Positions 21,324-31,642 of a DNA stretch of 64,000 bases are shown piece by piece; the first letter of the stretch is position 1, and every line of letters begins with the position of its first letter. The position numbers were made by a program, and so were the translations under genes. The stretch comes from Entelurus aequoreus. Taxonomy: Eukaryota; Chordata; Actinopteri; Syngnathiformes; Syngnathidae. The notes under the pieces are model-generated. The model was not told where the DNA came from, did no database searches, and saw nothing but the letters and a program-made list of their open reading frames with translations. The DNA lies in contig NC_084738.1 in NCBI RefSeq assembly GCF_033978785.1, positions 66,852,595 through 66,916,594 on the forward strand, read 5' to 3'.

Positions 21324-24300
21324 TTTGTCACACGGTGGTGTTGGGGTGGAAGGGAGAGGTACTACCTTTAAGGATGATACGGTCGCAGCTGGATTACTGG
21401 TGCCGCTTGCACCAGTGCTGGTTGAATCCTTACTGGACCTCACCAACACCCAGCTCTTGTCTATGGCTCCAAATAGCAGAATTTCTGCGGCCACACCACG
21501 GTAAACTGCTTCGACCGGCAGGCTAAACTAGACAAGGGTCGCCAGGGGGTTGTTGGCCCCCCGGTAAGAGCTTGGAGAGGAGATAGGCACCACCAAGCTT
21601 ATTTGCCTAATGAAATGTCATGATGGAAAAACAGTCAAGTATCTACATGCCGGATCGGTCGAGGCCCGGAAAAACAACGACCGCGCTACCCACTGCCTTT
21701 CCCCGGGGTGGGGGTGACAAGTTTACTACTGGGACAAGATCAACATCAACATCAAAACCCAGCCTCTCAAAAAATGACACCATTATTGGAACATGGAACG
21801 TCCGCACACTGTATGCCTGTGGGAAAGTGAAGGAACTGACCCATGAACTAGACAGATACAGATGGGACATCCTTGGTTTGGCTGAGGTCAGGTGGACTAG
21901 CTGTGGTGAGACTACCACAGAAGAAGGCCACAAGCTATGGTATAGCGGAGAGGACTGTAGACATCAACATGGAGTTGGTTTTATTGTCAACAAAAGCAAA
22001 ATAAACTCAGTCATCAACTGCACACCTATATCCAGCAGGCTCATCAGCATCCGAATCGCTGCGCGGCCCATGAATTTAACCATCATTCAAGTGTATGCCC
22101 CAATGACAGATTATGATGATGAAGCAGTTGAAAACTTCTATGAGGAGCTAGAGAAAACCATAAAGAAAACTCCCAAGAAGGACTTTCTAGTCATCCAAGG
22201 AGACTGGAATGCCAAAATAGGTACCGATGCATACGACCACTGGGGAGGAACAGCGGGGCGGTTTGGGCTAGGTGAAACGAACGACAGAGGACTGCGACTT
22301 CTGGACTTTGCTAAAAGCCATAAGCTCACTGTAGCCAATACGCTGTTTCCACATAAAACCTCTCGGAGAACAACGTGGCATGCACCGAACGGAAAGATAC
22401 ATAACCAAATCGACTACATACTCACGCCACAAAGGTTCAAGTCAAGCATCAACAAAGCCCGAACCAGAACATTTCCTGGTGCGGACATTGGTAGTGACCA
22501 CGATATGGTACTAATGACGCTTAAACTTAAACTGAAGACTCCAAAAAAACACACTAACCCACGCACCAGATTTAGTCTAGACAAACTTAAAGACCCACAA
22601 GTTGCAGGAATATTTGAGGCAAACATAGGAGGGAAATTTGCAACACTTAACTTAGTACAAGACATAGACTCACTGACAGATAACATGGAGAAAGCAATCA
22701 TAGAATCAGCAACTGAAGTACTAGGGAAGGACAGGAAGAAAAACAAACCATGGATCACTGATGACATCCTAGACCAATGTGACCTCAGAAGGGCCCTCAA
22801 AAAGACAAAGAAGGATGACCCAGAGGCAGCAAAGCAGCATACCTCTGTGAACAGAAACATCAGGAAGATGATGAGGGAAGCAAAAGAAAAGTGGATCACA
22901 GAACAATGTGAAAGCATAGATGCAGGGATACGGCAGGGCAACAGTAAAGCAGCCTACGCAACGCTGAAGAAACTGACAAGGACACAACAACCTATAGCCG
23001 CAGTAATAGAAGACAAGCATGGATCTCTACTAACAGAGAAAGCAGAAATAACCCAACGGTGGACAGAGTATTGCCAGGAACTATACAACTATACAATATC
23101 ACCAGACCCCATCATACTAACCAATGCTATGAAGCCCAGTGGCGAATGTGAGGATGCACCAATACTGCAAGCTGAAGTAGAGGAGGCAGTAAAGAGCCTA
23201 AAAATCGGCAAATCACCAGGCATCGATAACGTCCCAGCAGAGCTTTGGAAGCATGGGGGGCGAAGCATTATAATAGCACTGACACACATCTGCCAAAAGA
23301 TTTGGGAAACCAAGCAGTGGCCCAAAAAATGCACCCAATCTTTGATTATCCCTCTCCCTAAGAAATGGAATTCAAGGCAGTGCCAAAATTACAGAACCAT
23401 CAGCCTCATCTGTCACGCTAGCAAAGTAATGCTGCGGATAATCCTGAACAGACTGAGGAACAAGGCAGAGGAATTCCTTTCCGAGGAACAGGCTGGATTC
23501 AGACCAAAACGGAGCACCACCGAACAGATCTTCAGCGTCAGACTACTGATTGAGAAGCACCTTCAGCACCAGCACAACTTATACCACAACTTCATTGACT
23601 TTAAAAAAGCCTTTGACCGTGTCTGGCATGAAGGACTATGGCAGGTTCTCAGAAATTACAACTTCGACAATAATCTCATTCAGGTCATCCAAGCACTTTA
23701 TACAGACTCAAGCAGTGCAGTTCTCATCAGCAACAGCATAGGAGAACCTTTTAAAACATCTATTGGTGTCCGCCAAGGCTGTCTCCTCTCCCCTGTCCTA
23801 TTTAATGTCTTCCTGGAGAACATCATGGAAAAAGCACTCCAAGAATTCCACACCTCCGTTACCATCGGAGGAAGACCCGTCTCCAACCTTCGCTTCGCGG
23901 ATGACATTGACCTTATGGGAAAAAGTGAGGCGGAACTCCAGGAACTGACCACCAGACTGGAGGAGGCTGCGAGAGCTTATGGAATGGAGATAAGTGCAGA
24001 GAAGAGCAAGATCCTGGTCAACAGTCACAATCACTTACCACCACCGAACATCACATTGAATGGACAAACCCTGGAGGAAGTAAAGGACTTTAAGTACCTC
24101 GGGTCCTTTGTGAGTGAAGATGGCAGCTCCACAAAAGAGATCAGAGCAAGAATCGGCATAGCAACATCAGCCATGACAAGACTGACCAGTACCTGGAAAA
24201 GCAATACCATCAGCTTCCAGGTGAAGGTCAGACTCTACAAGTCACTTGTTCTTTCCACCCTACTCTATGGTTGTGAGAGCTGGACGCTCACAGCGGACAC

Positions 24301-24724
24301 TGAGCGCAGGATACAGTCCTTTGAAAGCAAGTCTTACAGAAGAATGCTACATATATCATACAGTGAACACCGGACAAATGATTATGTTCGACATTTAGTT
24401 ACCACCCATGCTGGCGAACAGGAACCTCTACTCTCAACAGTTAAACGTCGCAAGCTGACCTGGTTTGGTCATGTCACAAGGCACACCTCCCTGTCAAAGA
24501 CCATCCTGCAGGGAACAGTAGAGGGGAAGCGGAGACGAGGCAGGCAGAGAAAGGCCTGGATGGACAACATCAAAGAATGGACTGGCTGCAGCTTCCAAAC
24601 CCTGCTACAAACAGCAGAAGATCGTGAGCGCTGGAGATCCCTGACTGCCCAAGCATCCACCGAGACACCCCTACGGCCTCCTAGGCCATGGGATGAGTGA
24701 GTGAGTGAGTGAGTTTGTCACACG
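21324..24724 (+). mobile_element. Full-length RTE-type LINE with 11-bp TSD
   Basis: The element proper spans 21335-24713. TTTGTCACACG occurs perfectly at 21324-21334 and 24714-24724. The 285-bp 5' leader precedes a single ORF. There is almost no 3' untranslated region: the stop codon lies inside a (GAGT)n tail at 24695-24713. A very short simple-repeat 3' end is typical of RTE-clade LINEs. Perfect duplication plus an open ORF suggest recent insertion. Confidence 0.9.
21620..24700 (+). CDS. RTE-type LINE endonuclease/reverse transcriptase, intact
   Basis: A 1026-residue protein nicking target DNA and reverse transcribing its own RNA there (target-primed insertion). Residues about 54-300 form an APE-type endonuclease: TWNVRT (58-63), AEVRW with Glu89, GDWNAKIG (194-201), and SDHD (292-295). 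Residues about 565-830 form the reverse transcriptase: NYRTISLI, EEQAGFRPKRSTTEQIF, FIDFKKAFDRVWH with Asp660, GVRQGCLLSP, and FADDIDL with Asp761 and Asp762. The C-terminal part carries LLYGCESWTL, WFGHVTRH (948-955) and a basic RRRGRQRKAW stretch. The start is the first ATG of the frame; a second ATG follows at once. All catalytic residues are present, with no stop or frameshift. Homologues are often mislabelled 'craniofacial development protein 2-like'. Clade placement is from motif recall. Confidence 0.93.
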   Translation: MMEKQSSIYMPDRSRPGKTTTALPTAFPRGGGDKFTTGTRSTSTSKPSLSKNDTIIGTWNVRTLYACGKVKELTHELDRYRWDILGLAEVRWTSCGETTTEEGHKLWYSGEDCRHQHGVGFIVNKSKINSVINCTPISSRLISIRIAARPMNLTIIQVYAPMTDYDDEAVENFYEELEKTIKKTPKKDFLVIQGDWNAKIGTDAYDHWGGTAGRFGLGETNDRGLRLLDFAKSHKLTVANTLFPHKTSRRTTWHAPNGKIHNQIDYILTPQRFKSSINKARTRTFPGADIGSDHDMVLMTLKLKLKTPKKHTNPRTRFSLDKLKDPQVAGIFEANIGGKFATLNLVQDIDSLTDNMEKAIIESATEVLGKDRKKNKPWITDDILDQCDLRRALKKTKKDDPEAAKQHTSVNRNIRKMMREAKEKWITEQCESIDAGIRQGNSKAAYATLKKLTRTQQPIAAVIEDKHGSLLTEKAEITQRWTEYCQELYNYTISPDPIILTNAMKPSGECEDAPILQAEVEEAVKSLKIGKSPGIDNVPAELWKHGGRSIIIALTHICQKIWETKQWPKKCTQSLIIPLPKKWNSRQCQNYRTISLICHASKVMLRIILNRLRNKAEEFLSEEQAGFRPKRSTTEQIFSVRLLIEKHLQHQHNLYHNFIDFKKAFDRVWHEGLWQVLRNYNFDNNLIQVIQALYTDSSSAVLISNSIGEPFKTSIGVRQGCLLSPVLFNVFLENIMEKALQEFHTSVTIGGRPVSNLRFADDIDLMGKSEAELQELTTRLEEAARAYGMEISAEKSKILVNSHNHLPPPNITLNGQTLEEVKDFKYLGSFVSEDGSSTKEIRARIGIATSAMTRLTSTWKSNTISFQVKVRLYKSLVLSTLLYGCESWTLTADTERRIQSFESKSYRRMLHISYSEHRTNDYVRHLVTTHAGEQEPLLSTVKRRKLTWFGHVTRHTSLSKTILQGTVEGKRRRGRQRKAWMDNIKEWTGCSFQTLLQTAEDRERWRSLTAQASTETPLRPPRPWDE

Positions 24725-24967
24725 TGTAGCTATGATAAAGGACACATGTTTTGGCGTGTTTTATTATTCATAGTTTGCTTAACAGTAATATAATATTCTT
24801 ATATGCTGTAAGTGACCAGATGTCCGAGATTAAAACTGGGAATATAATCCCAGAGAAGGGTCAGCTATTTTTAAATTGAAGAAACAATATGATTAGGTTA
24901 TATATACATTCGTATATCCTACATAAACAATGTATGAATACATTAGATATCTATATATCTTATAGAC
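24725..24967. other. AT-rich sequence, no gene seen
   Basis: Continues the locus that existed before the LINE inserted. No feature supported. Confidence 0.4.
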
Positions 24968-26387
24968 CAGGGGTAGGCAATTAATTTTTACCGGGGGCCG
25001 CATGAGCAACCCGAGCACTGCTGGAGGGCCACACCGACAATATTTCAATTAAATTTTGCTGAAATTATTTTTGATATACCGTAAGATAAATAATAATAAT
25101 AATAATAACAATTTTATTTAACCTAACTTAAATTTATACAAAAGCAAATTGCTTTTGATGGTTTTATTTTTAACACTGTCTTACACAACACTTGCTGATG
25201 TATAATACAATGCAAAAATGTCAATTTCTGTCACTTTATCCTGGTTTCCTCTTTAAAAGTCCAACATTTTTCCCCGTCAGATTTGGACAAGCATCTGTTG
25301 TCGCACCTGCCAGCTTGTCCCATTTCAGTCCCAACGTGTCCAAACACGCATTTACCTATGTGAACAAGTCATTACCTGTGGTTGTCTCTTTAATTGACTG
25401 CATGGCTGCCAGCTACTCCGTGATTTGAAAGTCTGCAGTTATCCCACGTAAGAAGATGAGCAGCTGGGCGGTGTCACGTACATCGCAACTCTCATCCAAA
25501 GCCAGCGAAAAACAGTCAAAGTCGGCCGTTTTGTTCTTCAGCTGAAGCTCCAAGTTTCCAGCGATGGTCTCAACCCGCCTCGTTACTGTGCGTCGGGAGA
25601 GTGACACGTTCTCAAATGCGCCCCTCTTCTTCGGGCATATCAGCGCAACAGAGTCCAATAAGCACTCCTTAATAAACTCTCCGTCAGAAAACGCCTTACT
25701 TTTTCTGGCGATTTTGTGAGAAATGATGAAACTTGTCTTGATGGCAGCATTCTGGGGGTGTGAAATTTGGCAAAAAGTCCTTGTTGGGTTTGCAGTTTTA
25801 CCATCAACGCATCAGCCTCCCTTGCGCGTGCTTCATCAGACAGATTCCGGTATTTTTCCTCGTGTTTCGTCGTACAGTGGCGATTCAAATGATATTCTTT
25901 AAACACAGCAACCTGTGTACCACAAATTAAGCACACGGCTTTACCTTTAATTTATGTAAAGAAATACTTGGCAGTCCATGTCTTGTTGAAAACACGCCAT
26001 TCGTCATCAACTTTTCTTTTTTTAGCGTGAGCTGACATCTCGGGAGTAACCGGGCATCACTTGTCGCCATGCACCTTCACTCACAGGTTACACACGGACA
26101 TACGCACATAAATAACTCTTTTCAAAATAAAAGCAGCACAGTTGTATTGCACGCACGACATAGATGTTTTTTAAAATTTATTTTGTCATTTGTGATTGCC
26201 GCTGTTCACGTTCACTCACAATCGCGCACGAGCATACGTCCACATGGAAGTAATACAAATAACGTTTTTCAAAACAAAAGCAGCACCGTTGTATTGCACA
26301 CTCGACATACATACTTTTTAAAATGTATTTTGTAATTTATGATTGGCCTCACGCGGGCCGGACAGGGACGCCGAATGCCCAGGTCTG
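24968..26387 (-). mobile_element. hAT transposon with transposase remnant and perfect 8-bp TSD
   Basis: Left end CAGGGGTAGGCAATTAATTT; right end, read inward, CAGACCTGGGCATTCGGCGT. TTATAGAC lies outside both ends (24960-24967 and 26388-26395). Near the termini are GGGGGCCGCA and GGCCCGCGTG words as in other hAT elements here. The interior carries part of a minus-strand transposase gene. The element is 1420 bp, so most of the catalytic region has been deleted. Confidence 0.92.
25413..25936 (-). pseudogene. hAT transposase fragment, GTF2IRD2/ZBED-like
   Basis: Encoded a hAT-superfamily transposase that cut and pasted the surrounding element. The N-terminal piece (25640-25936) reads CLICGTQVAVFKEYHLNRHC, a BED-like zinc finger (C-x2-C, H-x4-C/H), then KHEEKYRNLSDEARARE. 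The next piece, in another frame (25413-25658), reads ISFSRRTVTRR-like VSLSRRTVTRRVETIAGNLE and FDCFSLALDESCDVRDTAQ, the start of the RNase H-like core with the first catalytic Asp region. It ends at ITADFQITE. At least one frameshift separates the pieces and the C-terminal dimerisation region is missing. Similar ORFs give rise to host GTF2IRD2-like proteins. Confidence 0.85.
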
Positions 26388-26395
26388 TTATAGAC

Positions 26396-26765
26396 TGCAT
26401 CTCTGTTGCTGCAGCAGCAGAGAGTTTATTCTGTCTTGACACTTTGTATTGATATTATGTATTACATTCTTCCCTTAAATGATCATGTTTACAGTGATTG
26501 TTTTATATGTATTTTTTATGTATGTCGCTTTGGATAAAAGCGTCTGCCAAATACTTAAACATAAACATATATAAACACTTGAAAGTCTTTATATCAGCTA
26601 AAAACCCCAATCTGTTTCACTGGATTCAGAATAAAACCACATTCTCTCTTACCCAACAATGTTAGTATTTGAATATTGTTATTTGAGGACTTATTCCTGG
26701 TTACTATTATACTGTTAAGAAAGTATTGTCTTATACTTTGCCTAAAATGAGAATGCATCATAATC
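26396..26765. other. AT-rich stretch with fish SINE/LINE tail
   Basis: Contains TATGTCGCTTTGGATAAAAG then CGTCTGCCAAATACTTAAAC (26520-26560), the familiar 3' tail shared by fish L2-type LINEs and their SINEs. No coding sequence. Confidence 0.6.
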
Positions 26766-26930
26766 AGTGGCGGCTGGTGAATTTTGTTCTAGGTGGGTGG
26801 GGCTGAAAGTTTGTAAACCAAACCCCTGTAGGGGGGGTCATCCTCCCCCAGAAGATTTCTTTGTGATTTTCACATACAAATGAAGCATTCTGGCGCATTC
26901 TGACAAAATAATGAAGACAAAATAGAACAT
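26766..26930 (+). mobile_element. One end of a hAT-like element (CAGTGGCGGCTGGTGA)
   Basis: CAGTGGCGGCTGGTGAATTT is a hAT-like terminus similar to the one at 29593. No matching right end was found, so this is a truncated copy. The right limit is approximate. Confidence 0.5.
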
Positions 26931-27305
26931 TTCATAGGTTTGCAGAGAACTATATACAATATGCACACTGAAGGCATGATGCCACCATAGGTTTGCAGAG
27001 AACTCAATCAATCAATCAATCAATGTTTATTTATATAGCCCTAAATCACAAGTGTCTCAAAGGGCTGTACAAGCCACAACGACATCCTCGGTACAGAGCC
27101 CACATAACGACATCCTCGGTACAGAGCCCACATGCGCTATATACAATATGCACACTGAAGGCATGATGCCACCATAGGTTTGCAGAGAACTATATACAAT
27201 ATGCACACTGAAGGCATGATGCCACCATAGGTTTGCAGAGAACTATATACAATATGCACACTGAAGGCATGATGCCACCATAGGTTTGCAGAGAACTATA
27301 TACAA
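26931..27305. repeat. 53-bp minisatellite, about 5 copies, interrupted by a SINE tail
   Basis: The unit contains ATAGGTTTGCAGAGAACTAT, ATACAATATGCACACTGAAG and GCATGATGCCACC, 53 bp in all. One array gap (27003-27132) is filled by TCAATCAATCAATC, TTTATTTATATAGCCCTAAA and a duplicated ACGACATCCTCGGTACAGAG, which is a common fish SINE 3' part. Confidence 0.85.
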
Positions 27306-27435
27306 CCAATAGTACGTTAATGGTAAATCTTACTTGTGAAAAGTAATCCCCCGATTCCTATTTTCAACAGTCCACTCATTTGAGCAGGAAAACGCTGAAC
27401 ATGAATTTGACCATGAATTGATTAAATTGAAAAAC

Positions 27436-27536
27436 TTATTCGGGTGTTACCATTTAGTGGTCAATTGTACGGAATATGTACTGTACTGTGCAATCTACAA
27501 ATAAAAGTCTCAATCAATCAATCAATCAATCAAAAC
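27436..27536 (+). mobile_element. Retroposon 3' tail with (TCAA)n
   Basis: TTATTCGGGTGTTACCATTT, GTACTGTACTGTGCAATCTA and CAAATAAAAGTCTCAATCAA, followed by (TCAA)n. This phrase ends many fish retroposon insertions. The 5' part was not found. Confidence 0.65.
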
Positions 27537-28162
27537 ACCATCTTTGTTTTCTACCTGTCAACTGTCAGTTTAGGCTGCTCGCCGACTCCTCATCACCACT
27601 TCAAGATGGCGGCCCAATTTCTCGCGTCACAGCAATGCTGCGTCTACTTATAACATGTCTATGCAGAAAATGGCTAGTTTAGCACAAGAATGATCATGAA
27701 ATAACAATTCAATATAAATCATTAATGTAAACACACATGACATTTACTATACCTCCGATTTTGTTTAATTCATAGAAGGCTCGCAATACTTATTATAACA
27801 CAATAAAGTGAACAATTAGCAGCGATAGCTTCAGCTAGCATGCTAAGCTAACAGGCTAGTAACAGTGTACTCACCGGACTTTTACTCGACAAAGCACAAA
27901 ACCGACAGAAGTGACGTTCAAAAATGCTGTCTTTCTTTGGAGTATGAAATCCCGAAGAACAAAAACTCGAACCAAAGTGAAGTTTAAACAACTTCCTGAA
28001 CATTAATTGGCCTAAGAAAGACTTCTGCGTTGATGAGGTGAAATATGAAATATGTGATGTATGCGCGCCCTGCAGGCGGGAAAGGAGAGTTACAGGCAGG
28101 TTGTTTACTTCTTTCATACTTCTTTCTTATTGTGTCCAAAATGATCACGGTTGTCATTGGGG
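27537..28162. other. Unassigned sequence, no gene seen
   Basis: Contains AAGATGGCGGCCCAATTTCT (27603-27622) and a short GCTAGCATGCTAAGC word at 27834-27848. No splice-bounded coding exon could be supported on either strand. Confidence 0.4.
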
Positions 28163-28408
28163 CGCGCATAGCTCGGTTGGTAGAGCGGCCGTGCCAGCAA
28201 CTTGAGGGTTGCAGGTTCGATCCCCGCTTCCGCCATCCTAGTCACTGCCGTTGTGTCCTTGGGCAAGACACTTTACCCACCTGCTCCCAGTGCCACCCAC
28301 ACTGGTTTGAATGTAACTTAGATATTGGGTTTCACTATGTAAAGCGCTTTGAGTCACTTGAGAAAAAGCGCTATATAAATGTAATTCACTTCACTTCACT
28401 TCACTTCA
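28163..28408 (+). mobile_element. tRNA-derived SINE (TAAAGCGCTTTGAGTC type)
   Basis: Head: GCATAGCTCGGTTGGTAGAG (box A-like) and GGTTCGATCCCCGC (box B). Body: TTGTGTCCTTGGGCAAGACA and GTAAAGCGCTTTGAGTCACT. Tail: CGCTATATAAATGTAATTCA then (CTTCA)n. It is the same subfamily as the minus-strand copy at 35643-35880. Confidence 0.92.
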
Positions 28409-28776
28409 TTATTATAACGGTATTGTCGAATGTGCTCAAAAACTACTTTTACACACACTGAAATAGACACTCAATATACATTCTTGGCAGAGGAAACATT
28501 GAATATTGTTCTGGCTTCATAAGAGCCTTTTTATTTTTATTTAAGTGTTTAAATATGTTTATCTTCTTCTATTTTATTCTGTAAACGTTTTAGAATGTTG
28601 TTGTGTTTTTAATTAAATAAATGCAAATTAGGTGTCCAACTTTGCTTCACTTCCGGTTGGTGACGTCACGCGAGTTCACTTCCTGTTGAAGTCGCATTGA
28701 CTCGACGTTGACGAGTTTAGATCAATCTGGGTCAGAATCAGCTTTAGTATGTTTAACTCACAAGGAATTCAACCTT
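28409..28776. other. Unassigned AT-rich sequence
   Basis: CACTTCCGGTTGGTGACGTC (28648-28667) is a GABPA/ETS- plus CRE-like combination, common in transposon promoters. No exon seen. Confidence 0.4.
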
Positions 28777-28945
28777 TTTTTATGGATCTGCCTCTTTGTG
28801 ATGTTAAGTTCCTGTTATAAGCTGTTATACAAACTCCGCTCCACCACTTCCGCTCTTCGCGCCTTCAAAATAAGAGCTCAAGGCATATACTGTATAACAG
28901 CTTATACCAGGAACTTAACATCACAAAGAGGCAAGTCCATAAAAA
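28777..28945. repeat. Inverted repeat: 54-bp arms, 61-bp loop
   Basis: Left arm 28777-28830 (TTTTTATGGATCTGCCTCTT ... AGCTGTTATAC) is the near-exact reverse complement of right arm 28892-28945 (GTATAACAGCTTATACCAGG ... GTCCATAAAAA). Two mismatches were counted. It could be a small foldback element or a stem-loop RNA precursor; no target duplication was recognised. Confidence 0.85.
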
Positions 28946-29129
28946 TAGGTTACATAATGTTCAATATAAAAAATTAATATTAACCGTTCACTAAAAATAT
29001 AAACAACTACTCAAACTGCTAATATGTGCTAGTCTGATAAATAATAATGCAATGGTGGATACTGGATAGGGCGAAAGGATGACGACGTGAACATGAGCTA
29101 GTACGTTCACGGTGACAGATTAGTTCCAG

Positions 29130-29480
29130 AGTTATTTCACAGTGTTAATCAAATTGGGGGAAGAAACTGCTCCTTAAGAAGGGTTGTTTTGGCGTGATGC
29201 CTAACTGAAGTCCATGTACAGGATCCGAGCGCATTTCCCTGGGGGGGGGTCAAGGTGATGCGGGATGCGGTTCTGTCCCAGGTCGACTGCATCCTCCACC
29301 AACCTCTTAGGGGTCTAACAGGGAGCCTGTGACGTCCTGCAGGTGGCGCAGCACCAGTCTAAGTCTCTAAGGACTGCATGACTTCAGAGGTCAGGGCTAC
29401 GGGTCTGTAGTCCTTGAGTCCTGTTTGGGACTGGGGTGATGGTAGAGCCTTCCAAGCAAGGGGGCAAGTTTTGCGAGCTA
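29130..29480 (-). pseudogene. Rex1/L2-type LINE reverse transcriptase fragment
   Basis: Minus-strand frame with GLKDYRPVALTSEVMQSLET and nearby LRHLQDVTGSLLDP, matching the same region of the LINE at 19333-21285 (LNDYRPVALTSVVMKSFERL). Stops and frameshifts are present. Only this short part of the fingers/palm survives. Confidence 0.75.
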
Positions 29481-29489
29481 AGACAGTGA

Positions 29490-29494
29490 ATATA

Positions 29495-29541
<47 letters not shown>

Positions 29542-29582
29542 GTGTATGTATATTTATATGTATATGTGTGCATATATACAGT
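29490..29582. repeat. Compound GT/TA microsatellite
   Basis: GTGTGTGTATATATATATAT runs, about 29496-29537, then imperfect TATATG/TGTATA runs. Low-complexity ORFs (MYIYIYIY) here are artefacts. Confidence 0.9.
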
Positions 29583-29592
29583 ATGTGTGTAT

Positions 29593-31632
29593 CAGTGGCG
29601 TGCGGTGAGGCGCATGTCAGGTGAGGCACTGACTTCATCACAGTCAGATGTACAAACATATGAACCCTAAAGAGTATCTTATTCTCCATTTGATTGGCAG
29701 CAGTTAACGGGTTATGTTTAAAGGCCTACTGAAAGCCACTACTACCGACCACGCAGTCTGATAGTTTATATATCAATGATGAAATCTTAACATTATAACA
29801 CATGCCAATACGGCCGGGTTAACTTATAAAGTGACATTTTAAATTTGCCGCTAAACTTCCGGTTCGAAACGCCTCTGAGGATGACGTATGTGTGTGACGT
29901 AGACCGGCGAACACGGGTATGCCTTCCACATTGAAGCCAATACGAAAAAGCTCTGTTTTCATTTCATAATTCCACAGTATTCTGGACATCTGTGTTCGTG
30001 AATCTGTTGCAATCATGTTCATTGCATTATGGAGAAGGAAGCTGAGCAAGCAAAGAAGAAAGTTGTCGGTGCGAAATGGACGTATTTTTCGAACGTAGTC
30101 AGCCACAACAGTACACAGCCGGCGCTTCTTTGTTTACATTCCCGAAAGATGCAGTCAAGATGGAAGAACTCGGATAACAGAGACTCTAACCAGGAGGACT
30201 TTTGACTTCGATACACAGACGCCTGTAGAGAACTGGGACAACACAGACTCTTACCAGGATTACTTTGATTTGGATGACAAAGACGCAGACGTGCTACTGT
30301 GAGTATGCAGCTTTGGCGTCTAAACATTTGATCGCTTGACCGTATGTGCGCAACTTTTTTTTGCGTATGTACGTAACTTTTTTTAAATATATAAGCTTTA
30401 TGAACCTTGGGTTAGGTAAACGGTCTTTTGGGCTGAGTGATTGTGTGTGTTGATCAGGTGTTTGAATTGTATTGGCGTGTTCTATGGAGCTAGGAGCTAG
30501 CAGAGGAGCTAGGAGCTAGCATAACAAACACGCAGGTGTTTTTATGCAGGATTAATTTGTGGCATATTAAATATAAGCCTGGTTGTGTTGTGGCTAATAG
30601 AGTATATATATGTCTTGTGTTTATTTACTGTTGTAGTCATTCCCAGCTGAATATCAGGTCACCCCCGGCTCTCACAGCATCTTCCCTATCTGAATAGCTT
30701 CAACTCCCCACTAGTCCTTCACTTGCACTTTACTCATCCACAAATCTTTCATCCTCGCTCAAATTAATGGGGAAATTGTCGCTTTCTCGGTCCGAATCTC
30801 TCTCACTTCATGCGGCCATCATTGTAAACAATAGGGAACTTTGCGTATATGTTCAACTGACTACGTCACGCTACTTCCGGTAGGTGCAAGCCTTTTTTTT
30901 ATCAGATACCAAAAGTTGCAATCTTTATCGTCGTTGTTCTATACTAAATCCTTTCAGCAAAAATATGGCAATATCGCGAAATGATCAAGTATGACACATA
31001 GAATAGATCTGCTATCCCCGTTTAAATAGAAAAAAATCATTTCAGTAGGCCTTTAAGTGACTTTTTTTGGGTGGATTCGGTCTTGCACGTGGAGGGTTTG
31101 GATGTGGGCTTTGGTTGGTGTGGCGCTCCCGTCGGGCGGTGCATTCTGCGGCGGAGATGCTTGGCACCAGGAGGCGGGGTTATGAGACGAGCCTCCAGTT
31201 TTATGATCGCTCAGCACAAGAAATACGTTACACACATACAGTTGTTGACAAAATACACTGTACATTATATACCTCAGCTAACTAAACTATTGAAATGTAT
31301 AATATAATTCATATAGCAATACGGTCTCACTGCACAGCAGGCCAGCAGTTAGCCGAGTCATTGCGCACAATCCATGTTGAGGCACAAATCAGTGACGTGC
31401 CTCAACTGGCTGCTGATCACCGCACCGTCTCTTCTCAGTATTTGAACGGCAAATGTGAAAATAAAAATAAAAATAATCTAAAACTGGTAAAGTTAAATGG
31501 AAAATAACTTTAGTATAATCACTGGATACATATAACAATTTAATTAATTGTTTTTCTTTTTACTTTTTTTTTTCTTTCCATGATGGCAGGTGAGGCCGTG
31601 CCTCCCCTGCCTCTAGTGACTGCACGCCACTG
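29593..31632. mobile_element. hAT-like element hosting transposon copy E
   Basis: Left end CAGTGGCGTGCGGTGAGGCG; right end, read inward, CAGTGGCGTGCAGTCACTAG. GTGTGTAT lies outside both ends (29585-29592 and 31633-31640), although the local microsatellite makes this duplication less telling. Removing copy E leaves an element of about 0.7 kb with no transposase. Confidence 0.8.
29718..31056 (-). mobile_element. TTAA-target DNA transposon family, copy E
   Basis: TTAA borders at 29718-29721 and 31053-31056. The left terminus is AGGCCTACTGAAAGCCACTA; read inward from the right it is AGGCCTACTGAAATGATTTT. The sequence is nearly the reverse complement of copy B without its 352-bp duplication. A plus-strand frame includes EAEQAKKKVVGAKWTYFSNV; an overlapping frame has ENWDNTDSYQDYFDLDDKDA ending at a donor-like CTG/GTGAGT at about 30298-30303. 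The minus-strand acidic ORF carries stops. Confidence 0.88.
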
Positions 31633-31642
31633 GTGTGTATAT

